Assembly: GCA_903904875.1 (NCBI GenBank)
Contig: CAIVEC010000015.1
Coordinates: 1 to 54,861 of the forward strand
DNA length: 54,861 nt
Origin: an uncultured bacterium
Lineage (GTDB): Bacteria > Patescibacteriota > Gracilibacteria > Absconditabacterales > Absconditicoccaceae
Reading direction: 5' to 3'
Shown here: positions 32,780-41,310 of the stretch, in pieces
Layout of the letters: the number at the start of each line of letters is the position of its first letter
How positions within the stretch are numbered: the stretch's first letter is position 1
Translations under genes and position numbers: made by a program
The notes under the pieces: model-generated
What the model was told of the DNA's origin: nothing
What the model saw: only the letters and a program-made list of their open reading frames with translations
The model's database searches: none

Positions 32780-32807
32780 ATTATAGCCTTAAAAAAAATC
32801 CTGTCAA
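32780..32807 (-). promoter_or_regulatory. Promoter of Cys-repeat gene
   Basis: Minus strand: consensus TTGACA, 16 bases, consensus TATAAT, about 32 bases before the start codon. Confidence 0.75.
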
Positions 32808-32875
32808 ATTCCATGAACAGAATTATTTGACTTTTTCTATATATATTAGCTAGTAATACCTGAAGGTATAGCTTC

Positions 32876-32918
32876 GACGTCGTAAAAAATCCTCAATTCT
32901 TCTGATTTTTACTGCGTC
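32876..32918. repeat. Dispersed hairpin repeat, copy 2 (overlaps mnmA stop)
   Basis: Same arms as copy 1 at 1379 (GACGTCGTAAAA / TTTTACTGCGTC). The mnmA stop codon (TAA) and the codons before it are supplied by the right arm, so the last residues of MnmA come from the repeat. Confidence 0.7.
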
Positions 32919-33955
32919 TCAGCTATTATTCACGATCCGATACATTCATCACCCTTATAAGCAACTATGGTTTGACCTGGTGCAATGGCTCGTTGTTTAT
33001 CCTTGAAACTCACTACAATCTCTTTTTGTTTGTTTGTTTTAAGAGTAGCAGGTTGCGGTTCCTGTCTGTATCTGATTTTTGCAATAATTTTTGTTGGTAA
33101 TTTATATTCCTTTCCGATCCAATGCCATCAGGTAGTCGTAATAGTCTTACCGAAAAGCTGTTTATCTTCTTTTTCACCTACTACTATTATATTATGTTTA
33201 ACATCTGTCTTGATGACATATGCTTTGAAGGGGAGATTGAGTCCGTGTCTTTGTCCTATGGTGAAAAAATACGCTCATTCGTGTTTGCCGATAATTTTTC
33301 ATTTTGTATCTACTATATTACCTTCTTTTTTTGGAAGTTTTTTGAGCAAAAATTCCTTGATAGGTATATTTCCGATAAAACATAATCACTGGCTATCCTT
33401 GCGTGCAGCATTCGGTAATCATATTTTCTTCGCTAATGCTCTGATTTCCGGTTTCGTGTATCCTCAGATAGGAAATAATGATTTAGAAAGCTGGTATTGG
33501 TTGAGCCCTGCAAGGAAATAGGATTGATCTTTGTTGTAATCCATTCATCTGAGTAACGTATATTCTTTTTTATTGGATTCGATCCTCGCATAATGTCCTG
33601 TAGCGATATAATCGAATCATAAATCCATCGCTTTCTGGAGAAATACGTCGAATTTGATCAGCGAATTACATAATACATCAGGATTCGGTGTTATTCCTTG
33701 CTGATATCCGTTATAGATGTATTCAATGATCTTTTCGTTGTATTCTTTCTGGAGATCAAATGAGATAATCTCTATTCACAAAAATTTGGAAACCTTGATT
33801 GCTTCTTCGGCATCGGTATATGTCGTACAATTCCCTGTGTCAGAGACATAATTTTTCATGAACCCCGCTACGACGTCATATCATTGCTGTTTCAGAAGAT
33901 ATGCAGCGATTGCGGAATCCACTCCTCATGACATTCAGACTAGAACTTTTTTCAA
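32909..33955 (-). CDS. mnmA: tRNA-specific 2-thiouridylase
   Basis: 348 residues. PP-loop KKVLVGMSGGVDSAIAAYL, first catalytic Cys in ITPNPDVLCNSLIKF, target-binding GHYARIE and DKDQSYFLAG-like NKDQSYFLAGL, second Cys in GLCFIGNIP. Thiolates U34 of tRNA Lys/Glu/Gln. The only start that keeps the family N-terminus is TTG at 33955, because the tandem repeat directly upstream holds an in-frame TAG. TGA codes both the first G of GMSGG and the second of SGG. The C-terminus runs into the hairpin repeat. Confidence 0.9.
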
Positions 33956-33957
33956 AA

Positions 33958-33985
33958 TGCTAAATGCTAAATGCTAAATGCTAAA
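33958..33985. repeat. Tandem heptamer repeat (TGCTAAA)x4 at mnmA start
   Basis: Four perfect 7-base units ending two bases before the mnmA TTG start. An ATG just beyond the array (minus strand) is out of frame with four copies. Confidence 0.85.
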
Positions 33986-34020
33986 TACATGTTTATGTAT
34001 TATATAATTTTTTTCAATAA

Positions 34021-34044
34021 GAAAACTCTGCCCGGAGGCAGAGT
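34021..34044. terminator. Terminator of the Lys/Ala-rich gene
   Basis: ACTCTGCC - CGGA - GGCAGAGT with T-rich flanks on both sides; ends the minus-strand gene at 34073. Confidence 0.75.
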
Positions 34045-34072
34045 ATTCATTTTTTTTTTGTTTTTAAAAAGA

Positions 34073-34171
34073 CTATTTCTTTTTAGCCTTTTTAGCTGGT
34101 TTTTTCTTAGCAACTTTCTTAACTACTTTCTTAACAGCTTTTTTAGCTGCCTTTTTTTTCTTTGCTACCAT
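34073..34171 (-). CDS. Lys/Ala-rich histone H1-like peptide
   Basis: 32 residues, MVAKKKKAAKKAVKKVVKK... ending KAKKK; made only of M, V, A, K and one P. Similar in composition to the C-terminal tails of histone H1 and bacterial Hc1/HU-tail proteins, so a DNA or RNA compacting role is likely but unproven. Too short for the ORF track. It has its own terminator at 34021. Confidence 0.7.
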   Translation of the reverse strand: MVAKKKKAAKKAVKKVVKKVAKKKPAKKAKKK

Positions 34172-34206
34172 TTGCGGTATATAATAAGAGATAAAATGCC
34201 AGGTAG

Positions 34207-34245
34207 AAATTTAACTTTTAACAGTTAAATTTTCCTTGCTACAAT
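34207..34245 (+). promoter_or_regulatory. Promoter overlapped by a perfect palindrome
   Basis: AAATTTAACT - TTTAAC - AGTTAAATTT is a perfect 10-base inverted repeat. A + promoter TTAACA, 16 bases, TACAAT overlaps its right half, so the palindrome could be an operator. It would read into the gene-free stretch to 34541. Confidence 0.45.
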
Positions 34246-34314
34246 TTTTATATGTAAGGAAATAAAAAAAGCAAACACAATCACACTTTTTTTCAAAAAA
34301 TGAAAAGTGAATGT

Positions 34315-34492
34315 TATGGCTTCTTACCTAATAATTCTTTATGTCGAAAAAAATGTAGTTTACATATTCAATTAAATATGTAAATTATGTCATAGTTTTG
34401 AATTTTTTTTGAGGAAGTACCACATCTTTCTCATGGAAATTGCGATGTAGACAAAAAGTTAGTTTATATGAGAAATACAGCATATGAAGCCA
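34315..34492. other. Possible structured RNA in a gene-free stretch
   Basis: Between the Lys/Ala gene and the CoA-binding gene there is no ORF with family motifs. The outer arms ATGGCTTC (34315) and GAAGCCAT (34485) are complementary and enclose about 160 bases, including a perfect TTTACATATT-CAATTA-AATATGTAAA hairpin. This could be a structured RNA or only chance pairing in AT-rich DNA. Confidence 0.3.
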
Positions 34493-34541
34493 TAAAAAAT
34501 GCCTTTTATTTGTTTATATTCTATGAAAATATCTTGTAATG

Positions 34542-34916
34542 TTATTTTTCTATCTTTCTCTGAATCATTATGCATGCATCATGGATGCATTCAATGTTGT
34601 TTTTTTTGCAAAATTCAATCGCTTTATCACTTTGCGCTCATGGTTGCATCCAAACATTTTTGATTCATAACGCTTTCACTTGTTCCAAAACTTTTTCTGT
34701 GACTGCCGGAGGCGTGACGAAAATCACCACATCGATTTTTTCCTCTGTCGCAGAAAGGGTAGGGTATACCTGTATTCCTAAGATCTCTTTCTCGTTGGGA
34801 TTAATAGGTAGTACCTTATATCATCATTCTAATAAATCCTTGAATACCTGGTATCCGTATTTCTCTTTATTGTTTGATGCACCGACGACAGCATAGAGAA
34901 AATCTTTATTGATCAT
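34542..34916 (-). CDS. CoA-binding domain protein (YccU-like)
   Basis: 124 residues, single Rossmann CoA-binding domain: VVGASNNKEKYGYQVFKDLL, then YKVLPINPNEKEILGIQVYP, VDVVIFVTPPAVTEKVLEQ and KNVWMQPGAQSD, the family order. Ligand and role unknown. It starts 4 bases after the uvrD stop, so it is the second gene of a uvrD operon. TGA glycines in LLEGGYKV and QPGAQ. Confidence 0.85.
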
Positions 34917-34920
34917 ATTA

Positions 34921-37200
34921 TTAGATTACTTCTAAAAATCTGCATTCGATTTTTCTGACTCAGAATTTCGGATTATGAAATTTTACGATAGCAAGATGAT
35001 TCCGTATCTCCAATACGTATCCTGTTCCGAATAATTTATGCCTGACTACATCTCATTCGTTGATATCCGGACCGCGTGACGGATCCATATCTCCTCAGAG
35101 ATCGAATTTCTTTTTCAGATCTTCCGGTATCTCGTCCAGGAATCTGCTCGGTGGATTCATTTTCGTTTGTCATCGTGTCATCCTGCTGTGTGCGTGCGAA
35201 AGGAAGAGAACATCCTTGGCTCTTGTCATGGCTACATACATCAATCTGCGTTCTTCTTCCAATAATTTCGGTTCCATCATTGCGTTGGATAATGGGAACA
35301 TATTATCTTCCAGTCCTGCGACGAATACCACAGGGAATTCTAATCCCTTGCTTGAGTGTACGGTCATCAATTTCACCGCATCGATATCACCGTGTTCGTT
35401 TTCTGAGATATCTGATAATAATGCCACTTCTTCCAAGAATTGTCTGAGCGTCTCTTCACCTGTTTCCACATATTTTTCCGCCATATTTATCAACTGTCCG
35501 ATGTTTTCATATTTTTCATCGGCCTGGATATCTCATCATTCCTCTTTGACCAAATATTCCCTGTATTTTATCTTTTTCACTAATTTTTCTAATACTTCAG
35601 CTGGCCTGTTCTCCGGTATATATTTTTTAAGCTCCTTGATAGCTGCCATAAATTCCTGGATTCACTTTTTCGCTATCGGTGTGACTTTGATATTGGATGA
35701 TTCTTTGATTGTTTTTTCAAGGATATCGAACAATGAGGTATCTTGAATCATTGCTTGCTCTTCGAGATGCTCGATGGTGGTCTTTCAGATTTTCCTGTTT
35801 GGTGTATTTAATATCCTTTTGAGGGAAACATTATCTACGGGATTGAGTAGATATCTGATATAAGAAATAACATCCTTGATTTCCTTCCTTTCGAAGAATT
35901 TGAACGCTCAAAACACTTTATAGGGTATTCCTTCTTGAATAAAGAGTTGTTCAAAAGGCGAGGACTGAGCGTTTGTCCTGTATAATATCGCTATCGATCA
36001 TCGGGATTTTATTTTGTTCCCTTCTTTCATCTTTTTGATGAGATCGATAATGTTCGCTGCCTCATCCATTTCGCTTCCATGAGAGAAAATAGTGATCTTA
36101 TCATCACCGGTCCTGTGCGGAATGATCTCTTTCTGATATTGATTGACGTTATTTTTGATGATATGATTGCTCGCATGAACGATATGCGGTTTGCTGCGAT
36201 AATTGATCTGTAATTTGAACATCTGGATATCCGGCCAATATCTTTTTACATTCAAAAAGTTTTCCATCATCGCTCATCTTCGTCCGTAAATGCTTTGAAA
36301 GTCATCTCCGATAAGCGTGATGTTGCCTTCTGGTCCGGAAAGCATTCTCATCAGCTCAAATTGGATCCGGTTGGTATCCTGAGCCTCATCCACTAATATA
36401 TAGGTAAATTTATTCTGCCGTTTTTTTAATATCTCCTTATCTTTTTTGAATAACATGTAGGGGAGTAGGAGTAGATCGTCAAAATCAAGTGAATTGGATT
36501 TTTCAAGTTCTTTCTGATATTGTTCATAGACCTTGTACATCGTCTGATCGTAATCGGATTTGATATTCTTGCTTGCGGACTGAGGATCTAGTCAAAGATT
36601 TTTCTGGCTGGAGATAAAATTCCTTGCTTCAGGCACTTTGAATATCTCCTGGAGATTTAGCTTCTTCAAAACATCCTTTAATACGGATTGGGATTCGTTC
36701 GTGTCGAAGATTCAGAAGTTCTTGGTATACTTCATTCATAATTTTTCTACGTCTTCTTTGAGTATCTTCAAAAAAATGCTATGGAATGTGCCTATCCGTT
36801 TCAACGAAGCGGCCGTATGGAAATGCTGTGGTGTGAGTACTTCGTCATTAGTCGTTACGCTTTCGAGAAAATCGTCAATACTGGTTTCAGGAAGCAGGTC
36901 TCAGGTAGCAGGTTGTTTTTTTGCTCCTTGTTCCTTGTTCCTTGCTCCTGTCAAAATATCCTTGGAAATCTTAACAAGTCTCTCTTTCATCTCGTTAGCA
37001 GCTTTGTTGGTGAAGGTGACTGCTAAAATCCTGGTAATAGAAATCTGCTTGCCTCGGACGAGATAGGCTATCTTATAGGTGAGCACTCTTGTTTTTCAAC
37101 TCCCTGCTCCAGCTATTATTAAAGATGAAGTGTCGGTGTAAATACATGCTTTTGTCTGTTCTTCGTTCAGCTGTGTCGCTACATACGCTTTGATATCCAT
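34921..37200 (-). CDS. uvrD: Superfamily 1 DNA helicase, UvrD/PcrA
   Basis: 759 residues. Motifs: Q motif LNEEQTKAC, Walker A AGAGSGKT, Ia [87 protein letters not shown], and a C-terminal Tudor-like end. Residues about 84-107 ([20 protein letters not shown]) are encoded by a word-like repeat also found in intergenic DNA at 1826; it falls between motif Ia and Ib and keeps the frame. Unwinds DNA in repair and replication restart. Confidence 0.94.
36881..36950. repeat. Word-like composite repeat inside uvrD
   Basis: Minus strand: GGAGCAAGGAACAAGGAAC-type words, an A run, then CCTGCTACCTGAGACCTG-type words. Same two-block plan as 1826-1887. Confidence 0.65.
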
Positions 37201-37313
37201 GTTCCAGAATGTAGAATTAAAAAAAAATTGTGAATATAATAACTTGTTTGGGAGTGTAGTGAAAACTTTCCGTGTTTCAATTTGAATATTTCTTATTTTG
37301 TGGTTTTTTCTTA

Positions 37314-37341
37314 TTGACTTATTTCAACTATTTACTATAAA
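37314..37341 (+). promoter_or_regulatory. Promoter of the 351-residue gene
   Basis: TTGACT, 16 bases, TATAAA, 19 bases before the ATG at 37361. Confidence 0.7.
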
Positions 37342-37360
37342 ATACATATTTATTCTTTAT

Positions 37361-38416
37361 ATGAAGAAGATGGGAGGCGATATTACGCACCATGTAAACA
37401 ATCCTCAAGTATTGAAAGATATGCAGGAATATCTTCGTAATCCTCAAACAATCAAAGAACTTTATGATGCGCTCAAAGCTCTGCCTCAGGAAGAATTTTA
37501 TGATTTGCATGAAGAGGAGTTGGGAGAAGTTTTTACGATGTATTGGAAATTATGAGAAAAACCCGATAGAGAGACAAATGACGATCGTATGAGATATGAT
37601 ATTGGCAAAATGATGGATCTTAAACGTGATGTTGAAGGAATAACTACCTGTTTATTGTCGGCATTAGAAAATTATTCAGCGCCGTATTATTTTAGAAAGG
37701 AGGAACAGGAGAAAAGACTCTTGTTTGAGAAACAAATGAAAATCTTGTTTGTTAATATCCTGGAGTGTCTTGCTGCTCATAAGAAAAAGATAACCATTGA
37801 TGAAGTGGTAGATCTAAAGCGTTATATCGTAGAGAGGTTTAATACGGTGAAGGCCCTCGATCATAATGAATTGGCTCACATTCTTTCTCTGTTGCTTCAA
37901 CGTCATATCTATGTATGAGAAAATACTATAGATAAGGCAATACAACATCTTATAGAAATCCACGGAGAAGATATCTCTCGTCCGCTATTATGATGAAGAG
38001 ATAATCCAAAAGATTATAAACGAGATTCATTGCTTTTCATGCAATATGGTTTCGGTCAAATTAGTATTGATGAAATGGTAGATGGATTTAAAGAAATTAT
38101 AAAAAGAAATAATGAATTCATCCAATCGTCATTACAGCCGTTTATCCCTTTATACAATTGGTTGCGTGTTGTGCTTCAAAAAACGAATGATGATGAGGAA
38201 ATAAGTGAACAACTTGTTTCAGCTAATGTTTCTACCGACATTACAGAAATAAAGGACGATATAGATATCAAAAGCATAGCTGACTATTCTTATGAAAACA
38301 ATTGTCTCAAAGTAGTATTGAAAACAGATAAAACTGTCTTGGAAGAAAAACTTCGTCCGTTAAAAAAAATCTGTGATCTGAGCAGAATGGATAATCTCCC
38401 TGCGTTAAATTCTTAA
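37361..38416 (+). CDS. Hypothetical alpha-helical protein
   Basis: 351 residues, no signal peptide or membrane helix, mostly charged helices (ITHHVNNPQVLKDMQEYLRN; EEQEKRLLFEKQMKILFVN). I do not recognise a family. Similar in style to the 562-residue protein at 49319, but no shared motif is obvious. Three TGA glycines. The track start at 37298 (TTG) lies upstream of the promoter -35 and is rejected; the ATG at 37361 fits the promoter. Closed by a terminator at 38438. Confidence 0.75.
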
Positions 38417-38437
38417 TCTAAAATATTATTTTATAAT

Positions 38438-38470
38438 AAAAAAATTCCCGGAAAATACTCCGGGAATTTT
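38438..38470. terminator. Bidirectional terminator between convergent genes
   Basis: AAAATTCCCGG - AAAATACT - CCGGGAATTTT, serving the 351-residue gene (+) and the deoxyhypusine-synthase-like gene (-). Confidence 0.8.
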
Positions 38471-38491
38471 AATAAAGAATGATTTTTGATA

Positions 38492-39598
38492 TTATTTTTC
38501 CAAAATGATTGCTGCGATGTCAGGGAAATGCTCTGTATAATCGCCGAAGATTTGAATGCCGAAGGCATCGGTAGGAAGCTTATCCCAAGTGATCTTTTCT
38601 TTCCATCCTGCGCCGGAATATGATCCGAAACTCATAGGCGATGAGTGTATTTCGGTAAATGATGCCCATGGACGAATCAGTTTGTCCTTTACTTCCATCG
38701 GTTCTGCATGCATGTAGTCATGTTTTAAATGCGGCACTATGCATATAGGGAAATCACCAGCGATTCCTCCGCCCATTTGTAAGAAGGCAATGGATGAATC
38801 CTTGGTATTATCCACATACCATTCTGCTAAATGATGCATGTAAGCAAAGCCATGTTTGATGATTGACGGATTGATAGGATTTTTGAGTTTATACTTGGAG
38901 AGTAATGGGTGATTACCACTATAACATGCATGAGTAAAAATATTTCCCATCGTGCTATCTTCTGCTCCTGGTACATAGACAGGAATTTTGTATTTCCATG
39001 CTTGATATAACCAACAATCATCTTCGTTTGCTTTCAGATCTTTCTTTATCAGATTGTGCTCTAATAACTGGAAGAAAAATTCATGCCATAAATAACTCTT
39101 GTTTTCTTTTTGAGATTTACGCCACAATTTTTCCAGTTTAGGTAGGATTTTTCTTACGGACTCATCTTCAGGTAAAAACGTATCAGTAATCCGTCGTAAG
39201 CCTGCCTCACGGAGTTCGTTTTCTTCTTTTGGAGTAAGCTCCATGTAGCCGGGAATATTTGCATAGTGACGATGCGCTACATAACGATACAAGCTTTCTT
39301 CCATATTGGCTCCTGTTACAGATATTCCATGGAGTTTGCCTGCGCGTATAAGTTCACTAATAACTATTCCCATTTCAAATGAAGAACCAGCGCCTCCCAT
39401 GGAAAGAAATAGTTTTCCACCTCTTTTTAAGAATTTTCTTAACCATAATCCAGCATCTATAGTTTTTCCACCATTACAATGGCGTTTAGTGTAAACCAAA
39501 AAGTTAGTTATAGGTGTATTTGGATCTGGCTTGTAATTTCTTTCTCCTTGTACGATTTTTTTTTGTAAATCGGGAGATAATTTTTTAATTTTTGTCAT
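38492..39598 (-). CDS. Deoxyhypusine/homospermidine synthase-like protein
   Basis: 368 residues. NAD-binding and catalytic features of the family: LFLSMGGAGSSFEMG, VTGANMEESLY, AEDSTMGNIFTHA, and FLQMGGGIAGDFPICIVP. The usual catalytic lysine region may correspond to PSIIKHGFAYMHH. Bacterial members act on spermidine (homospermidine-type reactions) because bacteria lack eIF5A; the product is unknown here. All 28 glycines use GGN; none is TGA, unlike nearly every other gene in the window, which points to recent acquisition from a standard-code organism. Many neighbours have 30-40% TGA glycine. Confidence 0.85.
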   Translation of the reverse strand: MTKIKKLSPDLQKKIVQGERNYKPDPNTPITNFLVYTKRHCNGGKTIDAGLWLRKFLKRGGKLFLSMGGAGSSFEMGIVISELIRAGKLHGISVTGANMEESLYRYVAHRHYANIPGYMELTPKEENELREAGLRRITDTFLPEDESVRKILPKLEKLWRKSQKENKSYLWHEFFFQLLEHNLIKKDLKANEDDCWLYQAWKYKIPVYVPGAEDSTMGNIFTHACYSGNHPLLSKYKLKNPINPSIIKHGFAYMHHLAEWYVDNTKDSSIAFLQMGGGIAGDFPICIVPHLKHDYMHAEPMEVKDKLIRPWASFTEIHSSPMSFGSYSGAGWKEKITWDKLPTDAFGIQIFGDYTEHFPDIAAIILEK

Positions 39599-39714
39599 AA
39601 TTTTGTTTTAAGAAGATTTATATTAGTTTTTATTTTATGGTACATTTTGTATCTATTTTATAGAGTAAGTCAATACTTGTGTTTTTGGCTTGTTTCTAGC
39701 AATACTACCATCTA

Positions 39715-39742
39715 TTGAAAAAACAGAGGAAATGATTATATA
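39715..39742 (+). promoter_or_regulatory. Promoter of a short RNA unit
   Basis: TTGAAA, 16 bases, TATATA, with a terminator 50 bases downstream and no annotated gene between. Confidence 0.55.
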
Positions 39743-39748
39743 TAAAAA

Positions 39749-39819
39749 AATACAGATTCCTCATGTGATTTGCATTTGGGTTAACCGACCGGGAGCCTGT
39801 TTTTTAGGCTCCTTTTTTT
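39749..39819 (+). ncRNA. Candidate 70-nt small RNA or leader peptide
   Basis: Promoter at 39715, predicted start near 39749, ending at a GGAGCCT-GTTTTTT-AGGCTCC hairpin plus seven T (39791-39819). Inside is a 14-codon frame ATG TGA TTT ... TTT TAG that reads MGFAFGLTDREPVF with UGA as Gly, whose stop lies in the terminator loop. It may be an sRNA or an attenuator-type leader with no gene behind it, since the next gene is on the other strand. Confidence 0.5.
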
Positions 39820-39829
39820 AAATATTCTT

Positions 39830-40189
39830 TTATTCGATTATTCCTTTTATATCCGATAAATGCTTAAATAAGCTCTCTTTTTCTTTATCGGTCGGCTGCG
39901 TATCTTTTTCTGTATATTTCTGTCTAAGATCCCATAATTCTCTTTTTAATTTCTCTATTTTCTCATCTACTTTATTATATTCCTTTTTATCTATTGTATT
40001 TATCTGTCTTTCGATGAATGTTCGATAATTATCCACTGCTTCGGTCACTGTTGTAAAACAAGCCGTCCAAGGATTTACCGTTCTAGAAAACTCAGCTTCT
40101 ATGGAAGCTTTGGCTCAGTCGATTATTTCTTTCATTTCATTTATCAAATCTCTCACTTTGGGAGAGAGTTCTGTAATATTTATATTCAT
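39830..40189 (-). CDS. Hypothetical coiled-coil protein
   Basis: 119 residues, cytoplasmic, with a heptad-like Lys/Glu region (VDEKIEKLKRELWDLRQKYTEKD). One TGA glycine (IIDGAKAS) splits it in the track. No family recognised. It starts 23 bases after the PHP-domain gene and is probably co-transcribed with it. Confidence 0.65.
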
Positions 40190-40212
40190 AGAGTTTAGCG
40201 CTGAGAAATAAA

Positions 40213-41151
40213 TTATTCTTTTACTACTAATTTGTCCTTATATTGCTCATATATCTCTTTGATGTCTTCTGGAGTCTCATAGTTTGGAAAAAGTGTCTGG
40301 TTAAGTTCGATCTCTGTCGTTATTTGTTCAGCGATTGTATTGTTAGTTTCAATCAGATGATTGATGATTTTTTTATCTATTCCATTATGTTCCAAAATCT
40401 CCCTGATTTCCTCTTCCGTCATGATATGGAATTGTCATTTTGGTTTTCTTCTGTTTTCATCGTAAATTTTAAATCAATCCTTGATGGCGAGCGCCACTTC
40501 CCGTGCTTGTTTATCTGTTTTGGAGGGATAGAAGTAATTATTGTCCACTACGCAAGCAATCTGCTCTTTTTCCGCTAACGCCAAGAGCAGTTCATTCACT
40601 TTTTTGGATTCATTTGTTTCGTTATAGTCTTGTGCTATGATTTCCAGATAGACGTTGTCTTTTCCTATCGTATCCTGGATGAGGTGGATGATTTCAATTA
40701 TTTTAGACTCTTTCTCATCGAGCGCAATCATCTTGCCTATCCGTGAATTCGCTCATCCAAACAGACAAATAATCTCTCTTCAGAATTTTTTCAACGCTTG
40801 GAGATCTATCTTCGGCTTGCCTTTGATCCCTTCCTTGTTGGCGAATGACGTCAATTCCATGAGTGATTGATATCCTTCTTTGTTTTTTGCGAGAATGACG
40901 ATATTACCGATCTGTTGATCGGATATCTGGGAATTGATATCCATAACGAATCCAAGCTCTACCCCTATGATAGGTTTGATGCCTGCATCTTTGGCTAATT
41001 GGTAAAACTTAATGGCTCAATACATACCATTATAATCGGTGATGGCGATGGCATCCATTCAGAGTTCTTTGGCTTTGTTGACGATGGCTGCTGGTTTGCC
41101 TATCGCTTCGAGGAAGGAGAAGGTACTATGGCCGTGTAAGTGTGTAAACAT
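40213..41151 (-). CDS. dnaE (N-terminal part): Free-standing PHP domain of DNA polymerase III alpha (DnaE N-terminus)
   Basis: 312 residues. Starts MFTHLHGHSTFSFLEAIGKP as DnaE PHP domains do, continues AITDYNGMYGAIKFYQLAKDAGIKPIIGVELGF and ends near ITTEIELNQTLFPNYETPED, the segment that in intact DnaE leads into the palm, then stops. No polymerase domain follows in any frame, and the next gene is unrelated. Metal-site residues are partly lost (TDHG is TDYN; the NDxH site is DNNYF), so nuclease activity is doubtful. Either a split dnaE or a truncated copy. Confidence 0.8.
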
Positions 41152-41190
41152 GTGTAAATAGCGTAAGTAGCGTAAATATCTATATAGAGT
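41141..41190. repeat. Word-repeat island at the PHP gene start
   Basis: GTGTAAA/GCGTAAGTA-type imperfect units overlapping the first codons and leader of the PHP-domain gene. Confidence 0.45.
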
Positions 41191-41310
41191 AGCAGAAGTG
41201 TATTTTTTTGTTTTGAGGTTTCAACGGTAAATGGAGAAAATCAGATTTTGTGATTGAAAAAACGAGGCTTTTTGGTATAGTGTAAACACTTTATTTTTGT
41301 TGTAATTGAA

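Noticed and set aside
33958-33985. Tandem heptamers as a CRISPR or origin iteron array
   Set aside because: Units are contiguous 7-mers with no spacers, and no cas or initiator gene is present.
37298-37360. TTG-extended N-terminus of the 351-residue protein
   Set aside because: The extension contains the promoter and encodes a hydrophobic run unlike the rest; ATG at 37361 fits better.
39791-39819. Terminator of the minus-strand 119-residue gene
   Set aside because: The T run follows the stem only on the + strand; on the minus strand the stem is followed by CGGTCGG.
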